Of a stretch of DNA of 64,000 nucleotides, positions 1 through 8,690 are shown piece by piece. Each line of letters starts with the position of its first letter. Positions within the stretch are counted from its first letter, which is position 1. The stretch is from assembly GCA_900553395.1 (NCBI GenBank), contig USDJ01000002.1:93635-157634 (forward strand). Direction: 5' to 3'. This stretch comes from an uncultured Mycoplasmatota bacterium (GTDB lineage: Bacteria > Bacillota_I > Bacilli_A > RF39 > UBA660). A program made the translations under genes and the position numbers. Under the pieces are notes generated by a model that worked only from the letters and a program-made list of their open reading frames with translations, did not search any database and was not told where the DNA came from.

Positions 1-647
1 TAGGTGCATGAAGACTAATCGCTAAATTAACTTGCTTTCCACACAAAGCAAATTCTCTTATTTTAGGCACTATTCCACAAGTTGATACCGTTATGTGTCT
101 ACTTCCTATGTCTAAACCTTTTCCACAATTTACAATATTAATAAACTTTATTACATTTTCAAAATTATCAAACGGTTCACCAATACCCATTAAAACAATA
201 TGAGATATCTTTGATTTTATATCATCTTCTACCATAAGTATTTGTTCAATCATCTCGTGTACTTCAAGATTCCTAACTTTTTTAAGTCTACCACTTTCAC
301 AGAATTTGCATCCCATATTGCATCCTACCTGAGTTGAAATACAAATACTAGTTCCATAATCATGATACATTAATACTGCTTCAATCAGTTCTGAATCATT
401 AAGCCTAAATAAATATTTATTAACATCAACGTCTTTTCTTTTATCTACTAGTTCTAAATCTTCAAAATAGAAATCTTGTTTTAAATCACTTATTGTTTTT
501 TTAGATACATTAGTAATAAGATCAAAATCTTTTACCCTCTTTTTATACACCCAATCAAATATTTGTGATGCTTTAAATTTTTTTTCGTTTTTATCAGTAA
601 AATATTTTTCTAATTCTTCTAAAGTTATTCCATATATACTTTTCATA
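1..647 (-). CDS. rlmN: 23S rRNA (adenine-C2)-methyltransferase RlmN, 3' end beyond window
   Basis: The frame opens with ATG at 647 and runs off the left edge, giving about 215 N-terminal residues. I translated it directly. It starts MKSIYGITLEELEKYF and carries the radical-SAM cysteine motif CNMGCKFC (CxxxCxxC), followed by a GIGEP segment and an ISLHAP segment, both characteristic of RlmN/Cfr enzymes. RlmN methylates C2 of A2503 in 23S rRNA and A37 of some tRNAs in the cytoplasm, using two SAM molecules. The catalytic C-terminal cysteine lies outside the window. RlmN is preferred over Cfr because of its N-terminal domain and chromosomal setting, but the cysteine motif is followed by ESG, so a Cfr-like paralogue is not excluded. 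Confidence 0.85.
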
Positions 648-706
648 ATTACACCTATAAAGATTATATCAAAATTTAAATAAAATTAATAGTTATTTAA
701 TTGTTT

Positions 707-1789
707 TTACTTTTTAAATTCTCCAGAATCAGTAATATTTTTACTACTTAATAATATTGATAAATAATTATCTATAAGTTCTGAATCTATTGTTGGTATA
801 TTTACACCTGATTCACTTAATTTACTTCTCATGAAATTTATAATAAAACCTGGACTAACGTGTTCTACGAGGCAGCCTCTAGCATTATTATGATCCGTAA
901 AAAACTTAGCATCACCATGTTTTAAATAATTAAATATAGCTATTTTTGTATTTTCTGGATTAACCATACTAGTCTCAATAACTGCCTGCTCAAAATAAAA
1001 TCTAGGGTCTTCTATTCTTTTTCTATCACTTGAATATTTATCAGTTAATTTAATCCTAGCATGCATAATAAAATCTTCAAATTTAAAGTCTTTAGAAGTT
1101 GAACTAGCAATAAGTAAACAAAGATCCTTTAAATCTCCTTCTTCAAGCGATACGGCATAATCTAATACAAATTTATTAAATTCACTTAATGATACTAAGT
1201 CAAGTTTATTATCTTTTTTTAATGAATTAATAAATTTTTGTATTAACATAGACAAAGTAGAATTAAAAGAATAATTATTATCTATAGCAAATCCTATACC
1301 ATTAAAATTTGGAACAAATGGATTAGGCTTTATAAGACCCGAATTAAAATTAGGACTTCCAAATATATAATCACAAACTTTAAAAGCATCTTCTAAATTA
1401 TTTACTCTAAGACATACGTTATCATTTCTTAAATATCTTGAGACTTTAAGTTGATAAGAAACATTATTTAAATCTAAGAAATTTAACAGTTCATTTACAC
1501 AATTATAAATAAAATTAAAGTCAATTGGTATATAAAGTTTTATTTCATTGCCACTTATTTTACCATTATCAAATCCAATAAAATTAGGATTATTTGAATC
1601 AAAAAATGAATTACTACGGGACTTACTCCACAAATCAAATAGAGTGCTGATATCGCCAAATTTATATATACCCATAGTAACTAATTTGGGGTATACAAAC
1701 TTTTCTCTTGATAATTCCAAATCAGGACTTTGGATTGCAGCAAACTTCATATCCTGTAAAAAATTCTCCATGCTTTCATATCTATCCAT
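707..1789 (-). CDS. Uncharacterised 360-aa protein, weakly HopA1-like
   Basis: This soluble protein has no signal peptide or membrane segment. A GAGG ribosome site sits just before ATG 1789. The middle third shows a strand-rich segment (LYIPIDFNFIYNCVNELLNF), then 'YQLKVSRYLRNDNVCLRV', then a KPNPFVPNFNGIGFAID segment. That order of an L.IP.D motif, an LKV.RY..D..V motif and a P.F...GIG.A.D motif resembles the HopA1 family of type III effectors and related bacterial proteins. This is inference from pattern only. It lies between rlmN and the PFOR gene with its own spacing, so it is probably transcribed alone. No catalytic residues can be assigned. Confidence 0.5.
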   Translation of the reverse strand: MDRYESMENFLQDMKFAAIQSPDLELSREKFVYPKLVTMGIYKFGDISTLFDLWSKSRSNSFFDSNNPNFIGFDNGKISGNEIKLYIPIDFNFIYNCVNELLNFLDLNNVSYQLKVSRYLRNDNVCLRVNNLEDAFKVCDYIFGSPNFNSGLIKPNPFVPNFNGIGFAIDNNYSFNSTLSMLIQKFINSLKKDNKLDLVSLSEFNKFVLDYAVSLEEGDLKDLCLLIASSTSKDFKFEDFIMHARIKLTDKYSSDRKRIEDPRFYFEQAVIETSMVNPENTKIAIFNYLKHGDAKFFTDHNNARGCLVEHVSPGFIINFMRSKLSESGVNIPTIDSELIDNYLSILLSSKNITDSGEFKK

Positions 1790-1853
1790 ATTTTTACCTC
1801 AGAATAATTATATCAACTAAAGCAATTTTATTCAATAGAAAAGACTAACTAAG

Positions 1854-4800
1854 TTAGTCCTCTAAAGCTTTATAATACTCATATCTTTCTTTAGCATTTT
1901 CTTTATTTTCTTTAAGTAATTCCCTAGCATTTTCTTTATTTACTTTAGGTAACATAGAATATCTAGTTTGACTATCTAAAAATTCATCATATAAATCAAA
2001 ATCTACATTTTTACTATCAAGTTTAAATCCATCTTTAGGACTTCTTCTAAACGTTAGAAAATATCCACATTTAGTGGCAAGTTTTTCAATGTTTATAGAG
2101 TTTCCCATACCACCTTTAATTCCGTGTGAAATACAAGGTGAGTAAGCTATTACTATGCTAGGTCCATTATGTAGACTTGCCTCTTTTAATGCATTTATCA
2201 CTTGCATCATATTAGATCCAAGTGAAACTTGGGCAACATATACATTTTTATAGCTCATAGCTATTCTTGCTAAATCTTTTTTAGCAGTAGTTTTTCCACT
2301 AGTAGCAAAAGAAGCTATTGAACCTATATCACTACTCTTACTTGCTTGACCTCCAGTATTAGAATAAACTTGGGTATCAAGTACTAATATATTTATGTTT
2401 TGATTACTTGCTAAAATATGATCTATTCCAGAAAATCCTATATCATAAGCCCATCCATCTCCACCTACTACCCAGTATGTTCTAGATGGAATAAAGTCTT
2501 TTAAATCCTTTAATTCTTCTGGAATATTGTCATCTAAATTGTCATATACCTTTTTAGTTATCTCATAATCATCATAATTATCTAACCATTGCTTAAATAA
2601 TAGAGAATTTGAATTATCCATATTTTGCTCCATTATATTTTTTATTTTTAATCTAATAAAATTATTAGCATTTAACATACCAAATCCATATTCAGCATTA
2701 TCTTCAAACAATGAGCTTGCCCAAGGAATACTATAAGGGGTTGAAGGAGCACTACCACCATATATAGAAGAACATCCTGTAGCGTTTGATATAAGAATAT
2801 TATCTTTAAAAAGTTGAGTAAGAAGCTTAATATATGGAGTTTCTCCACATCCAGCACAAGCACCACAATATTTAAATCCTGGACTAATAAATTGGCTTCC
2901 TTTTATAGAAAATTTATCAGTTAATTTTTTATCTTTGATATTTCTTTCCAAATACTCAAATATATTATTTTCTTCTTCTCTCAATTCTTTGCTTAGTGAT
3001 TTAAAAGTTAAAGCCTTTTCACCTTTTAATCCAGGACAAGTATTTATGCAAAGTCCACAACCAGTACAATTATTAACAGATATACCAATAGTAAAATAAT
3101 AGTCTTTATCTGCAATAGATTTTTTACATCTATTTTGAATAATACTTGGTGCATTATTATATTCATCTTCACTAAGTAAAAATGGTCTTATAACAGAATG
3201 TGGACATACCATAGAACAGAAATTACAACTTATACAATTAGAATTTATATAAAACGGAACTATATCGCTTATAGAATTGCTCTCTAAAATTGATGGTTTA
3301 AATACTCCACTTGGCATTTGTAAAAAGCTTGAAGTAGGTATATTATTTCCTTCTCTTTTAAACATTGCTTCATATAAATCATATTTATTATCCTTAACTT
3401 CTTCTATAGATCTATAAATCTTCAACTCACGAATTAATTTTTCTGTCATATTAAGTGCTTCAATGTTAGCATTTACTATATCTTCTCCCTTTTTAGAGAA
3501 TTTATCCTTTATATATTCAACTAATTTTTCATATGCTACTTTTGAATCTATAAGATTTGTTAAATATAATATAGCATACTCCATAATCATACTAATCTTT
3601 CCTGAAAGTCCTACCCTATCAGCTATAAGTGACGCATTCACTACATATAACTTTACATTTTTTTCTAATAAGAGATTGGTAAGCTTTGCAGAAAAACTAT
3701 CTACAAGTTCTCTATCAGATTTATTGGAGTTTATAATTAATATAGAATTTTCTGATATATTATTAAGAAGCTCAAATGAACTAAAATAACTATCCTTAGA
3801 TACTACAACAATATCTGGATTCTCAACATAATAAGTAGATAAAATCTCTTTATCACTTATTCTTAAGTGTGAAACTGTTACTCCACCACTTTTCTTAGAA
3901 TCATATTGAAAATAGCCTTGAACATAATTATTAGTATTATCTCCTATAAGTTTTATTATAGATTTTGATGCACTTACCATTCCATCTGAACCATAACCAT
4001 ATATTAGTATTTCTTTACTATTTTTTATTTTTAATTCTTTTATAGGTAAGCTTAGATTTGTAACATCATCCGTTATACCTATAGTAAAGTTATTTACAGG
4101 ATTATCTAGCATATCATATACAGCCTTTATCTGGCTTGGAGTAGTATTCTTGCTAGAAAGACCATATCTCCCACCTACTATACTGATGTTTTTATCTTTA
4201 AGCGCTGATAAAACGTCTAAATAAAGTGGCTCTCCTGGTGCTCCAAACTCTTTAGTTCTATCAAGTACAGCTATTTTAGTTGTGCTTAATGGAAGTACAT
4301 CTAATAAATATTTAGCACTAAAAGGTCTATATAAATGAACCTCAACTAAACCTAGTTCAGAATCAATATTATCTATAGTTTCTTTTATGGTACTACAAAC
4401 AGATCCCATAGCAATTATTACTTTTTTAGCATTTTTACTTCCATAATAATTAAATGGTTTATAATTCATTCCTGTTATATGATTTATCTTTTCCATATAG
4501 TTATTTACTACATCTGGAACATTATCATAAAATTTATTTCTAACTTCAGTAGCCTGAAAATATACATCATCATTTTGAGCAGTTCCTCTTGTGTTAGGTT
4601 TAAGTGGATTCAAAGCATTATTTCTAAACTTACTTAAAGATTCTTTATTTATTAAATCTTTAATATCTGATTGTTCAAGAATCTTTATTTTATTTATCTC
4701 GTGACTTGTTCTAAATCCATCAAAAAAATGTAAAAAAGGTAAACTTAGATCAATCGCAGAAAGATGCGCTATAGCACTCATTATATTAGCATCTTGTACA

Positions 4801-5228
4801 CTAGAGGATGCTAAATAACAAAAACCAGTTTGTCTTGTAGCATATATATCTTGATGATCTCCAAAAATACTTAATGCGTGCGTAGATAGTGATCTGGCGG
4901 CAACATGCATAACACAGGGTAACATTTCACCTGCTATTTTATACATATTTGGAATCATAAGTAACAATCCTTGACTAGCTGTATAAGTAGTGGCAAGTGC
5001 TCCATTTTGTAAAGCACCGTGAACAAATCCAATAGCACCTGCTTCACTTTGCATTTCAACTACTTTAGCCTTTTCATTAAATATATTTAAGACTCCTTTT
5101 GAACTCCATTCGTCAATGTGCTCTGCCATTGGACTTGAAGGAGTTATCGGATAAATTCCGGCTAATTCAGTAAACATATAAGATGAAGCAGCACATGCTT
5201 CATTTCCATCCATAGTTTTTATTTTCAT
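1854..5228 (-). CDS. nifJ: Pyruvate:ferredoxin (flavodoxin) oxidoreductase
   Basis: This single-chain PFOR of 1124 aa is close to the usual 1170-1190. It oxidatively decarboxylates pyruvate to acetyl-CoA and passes electrons to ferredoxin or flavodoxin. Domains run in order: N-terminal pyruvate/TPP domain (MDGNEACA, YPITPSSPMAEHIDEW), CoA-binding transketolase-like region, an insert with two 4Fe-4S ferredoxin motifs (CISCNFCSMVCP and CTGCGLCINTCP), and a C-terminal TPP domain with CGACAGCGE, GGDGWAYDIGF and NTGGQASKSS. It is a monocistronic gene on the minus strand. Together with PflB (22-24 kb) it gives two anaerobic routes from pyruvate to acetyl-CoA. Confidence 0.97.
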   Translation of the reverse strand: MKIKTMDGNEACAASSYMFTELAGIYPITPSSPMAEHIDEWSSKGVLNIFNEKAKVVEMQSEAGAIGFVHGALQNGALATTYTASQGLLLMIPNMYKIAGEMLPCVMHVAARSLSTHALSIFGDHQDIYATRQTGFCYLASSSVQDANIMSAIAHLSAIDLSLPFLHFFDGFRTSHEINKIKILEQSDIKDLINKESLSKFRNNALNPLKPNTRGTAQNDDVYFQATEVRNKFYDNVPDVVNNYMEKINHITGMNYKPFNYYGSKNAKKVIIAMGSVCSTIKETIDNIDSELGLVEVHLYRPFSAKYLLDVLPLSTTKIAVLDRTKEFGAPGEPLYLDVLSALKDKNISIVGGRYGLSSKNTTPSQIKAVYDMLDNPVNNFTIGITDDVTNLSLPIKELKIKNSKEILIYGYGSDGMVSASKSIIKLIGDNTNNYVQGYFQYDSKKSGGVTVSHLRISDKEILSTYYVENPDIVVVSKDSYFSSFELLNNISENSILIINSNKSDRELVDSFSAKLTNLLLEKNVKLYVVNASLIADRVGLSGKISMIMEYAILYLTNLIDSKVAYEKLVEYIKDKFSKKGEDIVNANIEALNMTEKLIRELKIYRSIEEVKDNKYDLYEAMFKREGNNIPTSSFLQMPSGVFKPSILESNSISDIVPFYINSNCISCNFCSMVCPHSVIRPFLLSEDEYNNAPSIIQNRCKKSIADKDYYFTIGISVNNCTGCGLCINTCPGLKGEKALTFKSLSKELREEENNIFEYLERNIKDKKLTDKFSIKGSQFISPGFKYCGACAGCGETPYIKLLTQLFKDNILISNATGCSSIYGGSAPSTPYSIPWASSLFEDNAEYGFGMLNANNFIRLKIKNIMEQNMDNSNSLLFKQWLDNYDDYEITKKVYDNLDDNIPEELKDLKDFIPSRTYWVVGGDGWAYDIGFSGIDHILASNQNINILVLDTQVYSNTGGQASKSSDIGSIASFATSGKTTAKKDLARIAMSYKNVYVAQVSLGSNMMQVINALKEASLHNGPSIVIAYSPCISHGIKGGMGNSINIEKLATKCGYFLTFRRSPKDGFKLDSKNVDFDLYDEFLDSQTRYSMLPKVNKENARELLKENKENAKERYEYYKALED

Positions 5229-5316
5229 AGTATCATCCCTTTAATAATATGGTATTAACATTATTTTAGCACATTTAAATTTATTAATCAAAATAAAATT
5301 TATAATTAACTAAGAA

Positions 5317-5345
5317 CAAAAAAAAGATTATGGAAAATCTTTTTA
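5317..5345 (-). terminator. Rho-independent terminator after LRR prepilin gene
   Basis: On the minus strand AAAAAGATT-ttccat-AATCTTTTTTTT forms a short hairpin followed by a U-run, overlapping the stop of the gene at 5343. Confidence 0.7.
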
Positions 5346-7052
5346 ATTTTCAAATACTATATTTGAATCGCTATAGCCTGTGGCCCAACCAAATACATTA
5401 GTTCCAAAGCTAGTAAAATCAGATTTTGAACTTTTTCCTTTTATCACTACACTAGTAAGTTTATTTTTCAAAAATGCTTCTTTATCTATTGTTTTAACAC
5501 TTGATGGAATTTCTACGCTTGTTAATTTATTGCTATAAAATGCATATTGACCTATTGTTGTTACACTAGATGGAATCGTTATACTTGACAATTGATTATG
5601 TATAAATAAACTACTACTTATTGTAGTTAAACTAGATGGAATCGTTATACTTGTTAGTGAATTTTGATTAAATGCACCTTCACCTATACTAGTTATAGTA
5701 TTAGGAAGTGTTATACTAGTTATACTATTTCTAGAAAAAGCATATGTACCTATTGTAGTAACATTACTAGGTAATGTTATATTACTTCTTTTTGCACCAC
5801 CATAACTGACTATTGTTTTATTATCTATACTACCATCACTATTTCTCTTATATATAAAAGCCAAATCATCTGGTAATTTATTATTATTAAAAGATTCCTT
5901 TTCTATACTTGTTACACTAGATGCTATTTCTAAGCTTGTTAACTGATTATTTAGGAAAGATCCTCTTCCTATACTAGTAACTCCATTTTCAATTTTTAAG
6001 GTTTCTATTTTATTATTATAAAATGAATAATTAGAGATTTTTTTTATATTTCCTGGAATAGTTACACTTTTAAGCAAATTATCTGATAAAGCATATATAC
6101 CCATACTAGTAACACTACTTGGTATTTCAATACTTGTTAATTTGTTATTTCTAAGCATATAAGAATTTATAATTTTTAAATTACTTGGTAAAGTTATACT
6201 AGTAAGATAGTTATTCAAAAATGCTTTACTACCAATATTAGTTATAGTATTAGGTAACTTTATACTTGTTATTTTTTGCGCTTCAAATGCACTATTACTT
6301 ATACTAACAACATTTTTATTATTAAACGTGCTAGGTATTATTACATCATAAAATTCTTTTGTTCCCGTATCTCCACACGTATATTTTACTATTTCTATTC
6401 CAGCTTTAGTTTCTTTTACATCAAAGCATCTTCTTGGTGTATATATTTCTTCTGGATCTACTTCGTCTGCTATTAAATTTTCATTTTTATCATTTATTGG
6501 TTTATATGTAACAGTGTATTCTTTACCACCTTTTTCCATAGATCCCTTTATCTTAGTATTATCAGGTTTATAGTATTTTACATCTGGAGATTGTATTTCA
6601 AATTTTTCATCTATTCCAAATGTACCTTCGTATGTTAAAGAAGCCTCACCCAAATCTTTATTAGAGTATACATAATTTATAACCAGCTTATACATATTCG
6701 TATACTCTTTTTTACCTATATATAAACTATATCCTTTAACTATACCGTTAACTATAGAAAGTCTTCCACTTTCTATCTTATTATCCTCAATAGATACTTT
6801 CAGTTGTTCACCATCACAAATAATTATACTATTAGAACTTACTGTACAGCTTTCGGGATCGAATTCATCTTCTAAATTTTTATTCGCTAAAGTTTTTTCC
6901 ACTGCATCTATATAAAATTCCACACTTCTTTGATTAGCTTGTTCATTAGAATTATTTATTATTCCTATAACAGCCGGAATAGTTATTAAAGCTATAATTG
7001 CTAATATTATTATTACAGCTAAAAGTTCTATTAAAGTAAATCCTCTTTTCAT
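5343..7052 (-). CDS. Prepilin-signal protein with BspA-type leucine-rich repeats (569 aa)
   Basis: The N-terminus MKRGFTLIELLAVIIILA is a canonical type IV prepilin/pseudopilin signal: a short basic leader, cleavage before F, Glu at +5, and a hydrophobic helix. A pilin-like domain of about 130 residues follows (VEFYIDAVEKTLANKN). From roughly residue 200 to 545 there are about a dozen repeats of about 23 residues of the LTSITIPSSVTTIG.YAF type, i.e. TpLRR/BspA LRR_5 repeats. It ends with a distinctive GWATGYSDSNIVFEN tail. A break in the repeats contains AFIYKRNSDGSIDN, also found in the paralogue at 16293-17717. By family knowledge BspA repeats bind host or bacterial surfaces, so surface display through a type IV-like pilus or pseudopilus is the likely role. 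No pilus assembly genes lie in this window. Confidence 0.9.
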   Translation of the reverse strand: MKRGFTLIELLAVIIILAIIALITIPAVIGIINNSNEQANQRSVEFYIDAVEKTLANKNLEDEFDPESCTVSSNSIIICDGEQLKVSIEDNKIESGRLSIVNGIVKGYSLYIGKKEYTNMYKLVINYVYSNKDLGEASLTYEGTFGIDEKFEIQSPDVKYYKPDNTKIKGSMEKGGKEYTVTYKPINDKNENLIADEVDPEEIYTPRRCFDVKETKAGIEIVKYTCGDTGTKEFYDVIIPSTFNNKNVVSISNSAFEAQKITSIKLPNTITNIGSKAFLNNYLTSITLPSNLKIINSYMLRNNKLTSIEIPSSVTSMGIYALSDNLLKSVTIPGNIKKISNYSFYNNKIETLKIENGVTSIGRGSFLNNQLTSLEIASSVTSIEKESFNNNKLPDDLAFIYKRNSDGSIDNKTIVSYGGAKRSNITLPSNVTTIGTYAFSRNSITSITLPNTITSIGEGAFNQNSLTSITIPSSLTTISSSLFIHNQLSSITIPSSVTTIGQYAFYSNKLTSVEIPSSVKTIDKEAFLKNKLTSVVIKGKSSKSDFTSFGTNVFGWATGYSDSNIVFEN

Positions 7053-7083
7053 ATAACCACCATTCTATTAACTACTTCAGTAT

Positions 7084-7109
7084 ACAAAAAAGATTGGCCG
7101 AAGTCAATC
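7084..7109 (-). terminator. Terminator after spo0A
   Basis: On the minus strand GATTGAC-TTCG-GCCAATC with a UUCG-type tetraloop is followed by TTTTTT, right behind the spo0A stop codon. Confidence 0.75.
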
Positions 7110-7110
7110 A

Positions 7111-7869
7111 CTATCTTACTTTATGATAATCAAGTCTAAGCTTATCTGCAACTGTTACTATGAATTCTGAATTAGTTGGCTTAGCTCTATCTATATCTAC
7201 ACTATTACCAAATATTTCTTCCATAAGATCCCAATTACCTCTGTTCCAACTAACTTCTATAGCATGTCTTATAGCTCTTTCAACTCTTGACACAGTAGTA
7301 TCAAATTTTGAAGCAAGTTCAGGATATAATTCTTTAGTTATTCCACCTATCATTTCAGGATTTTCAAATATCATATGCACTCCATCTCTTATATATTGAT
7401 ATCCTTTTATATGTGAAGGTATTCCAAGTTCGTGTAATATCTTAGTTATTGATATCTGAAGATTATTATAGTGTAAATCTATATTTTTGCCTTCCTTTTT
7501 CTTGTTACACATATCAAGTATTCTTTTTTCTAAATCATCAAAATCAAAAGGTTTTAACAAATAATAATTTACTCCATAATCAGATACTTCTCTAATTACT
7601 TCTGCAGTATTATAGCTTGTAGCAACTATTACTTTTTTGTTTAAGTTTTTCTTTTTCATTTGCTCAAGTACATATAAACCATCTTTGTTTGGCATTATTA
7701 AATCTAATACTATTAAATCATAGTTTTCTTTTTCTACTGCTTCTATTCCTTCTAACCCATCGTGTGCTTCACTAGAAATAGTTATTAATTTACTACTTTT
7801 GAAATACTCTTTTACTGCTTCGATTAACTGCACATTGTCATCTATCATAAGAACTTTAATCTTGTCCAT
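7111..7869 (-). CDS. spo0A: Sporulation master response regulator Spo0A
   Basis: This 252-aa response regulator has an N-terminal receiver with acidic pocket D10/D11, phosphoacceptor D56 (LIVLDLIMPNKDG) and a conserved Lys (LLKPFD). The C-terminal Spo0A DNA-binding domain holds the diagnostic recognition helix SRVERAIRHAIEVSWNRG. When phosphorylated it binds 0A boxes and starts sporulation. A 0A box lies about 85 bp upstream (7952-7958), suggesting autoregulation. It sits downstream of tpiA on the same strand but behind about 107 bp of non-coding DNA. Spo0A implies that the organism sporulates or descends from a sporulating ancestor. No other sporulation gene is certain here. Confidence 0.97.
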   Translation of the reverse strand: MDKIKVLMIDDNVQLIEAVKEYFKSSKLITISSEAHDGLEGIEAVEKENYDLIVLDLIMPNKDGLYVLEQMKKKNLNKKVIVATSYNTAEVIREVSDYGVNYYLLKPFDFDDLEKRILDMCNKKKEGKNIDLHYNNLQISITKILHELGIPSHIKGYQYIRDGVHMIFENPEMIGGITKELYPELASKFDTTVSRVERAIRHAIEVSWNRGNWDLMEEIFGNSVDIDRAKPTNSEFIVTVADKLRLDYHKVR

Positions 7870-7951
7870 AATATACCTCTTTTCTATTATTGATTATACT
7901 ACATACAACTTAAAGCTTCTAGAGTTTATTTTATCTAGTTTTGTCACACTT

Positions 7952-7958
7952 TGTCGAA
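7952..7958 (+). promoter_or_regulatory. Putative 0A box upstream of spo0A
   Basis: TGTCGAA matches the core of the Spo0A binding site (TGNCGAA) and lies within TTTGTCGAATTA in the only non-coding gap before spo0A. Autoregulation of spo0A through such boxes is established in Bacillus; here it is inferred. Confidence 0.55.
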
Positions 7959-7976
7959 TTATTTAGAATTATGCAA

Positions 7977-8690
7977 TCAAGAAATTTTATCGATAATTTC
8001 TACAAATTGATTTGGATTTATACTTGCAGATCCAATTAAAAATCCATCTAATTCTTCTAATTTATTTAAAGCTAAAATATTTTTCTCATTTATACTACCA
8101 CCATATAATACTTTAACATTTTGGTTATATAATTCAAATACTAATTCTTTTATATAATGTATAGTTTTTACTATTTCATTTAAATCTGGAACATTATTAG
8201 TTCCAATAGCCCAAACAGGCTCATATGCTATTATTACGTTAGATAGTTCACTAACACCTACTAGTGCATCTCTTATTTGCCTTTTTATGATAACATCCTT
8301 TTTTAATAAATTATATTCTTCTTTAGTTTCCCCAACGCATAATATAACTTTTAATTTATGCTTAAGACAAGTTTTGATCTTTTTATTTATATCTATATCA
8401 GTTTCTTTAAGCTTAATTCTTCTTTCACTATGGCCAACAATTGAATATTTTACTCCTATGCTAGCAAGTTGCAAGGCTGAAACTTCACCCGTAAAACCGC
8501 CATCTTCTGATGCGCAAACATTTTGACTGCCAACCTTAAAAGAATAGTTCAGAAAATAAGGAATATAAATATAACTTGGGCAAATTACTAAGTTTTTATT
8601 GTTTATTTCTTTAAATATATTTATATAATTTGCAATTTCACCAAATTGCATATTCATCTTTATATTTCCAACAATTAATTTATTCGCCAT
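7977..8690 (-). CDS. tpiA: Triosephosphate isomerase
   Basis: This 237-aa TIM-barrel enzyme is slightly shorter than the usual ~250. It interconverts dihydroxyacetone phosphate and glyceraldehyde-3-phosphate. Visible motifs are GNIKMN at the substrate-binding Lys (usually GNWKMN), the catalytic-His motif VGHSERR, the catalytic-Glu motif AYEPVWAIGTN, and the phosphate-binding LYGGSI. Its start overlaps the end of the glycosyltransferase gene by 11 bp, so it is the last gene of the pgk / flippase / glycosyltransferase / tpiA operon. The W-to-I change in the first motif is mild divergence. Confidence 0.95.
   Translation of the reverse strand: MANKLIVGNIKMNMQFGEIANYINIFKEINNKNLVICPSYIYIPYFLNYSFKVGSQNVCASEDGGFTGEVSALQLASIGVKYSIVGHSERRIKLKETDIDINKKIKTCLKHKLKVILCVGETKEEYNLLKKDVIIKRQIRDALVGVSELSNVIIAYEPVWAIGTNNVPDLNEIVKTIHYIKELVFELYNQNVKVLYGGSINEKNILALNKLEELDGFLIGSASINPNQFVEIIDKIS

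Noticed and set aside
5343..7052. Regularly spaced DNA repeats in the LRR gene as a possible repeat array
   Set aside because: They follow the 23-codon leucine-rich repeat of the protein and need no other explanation.
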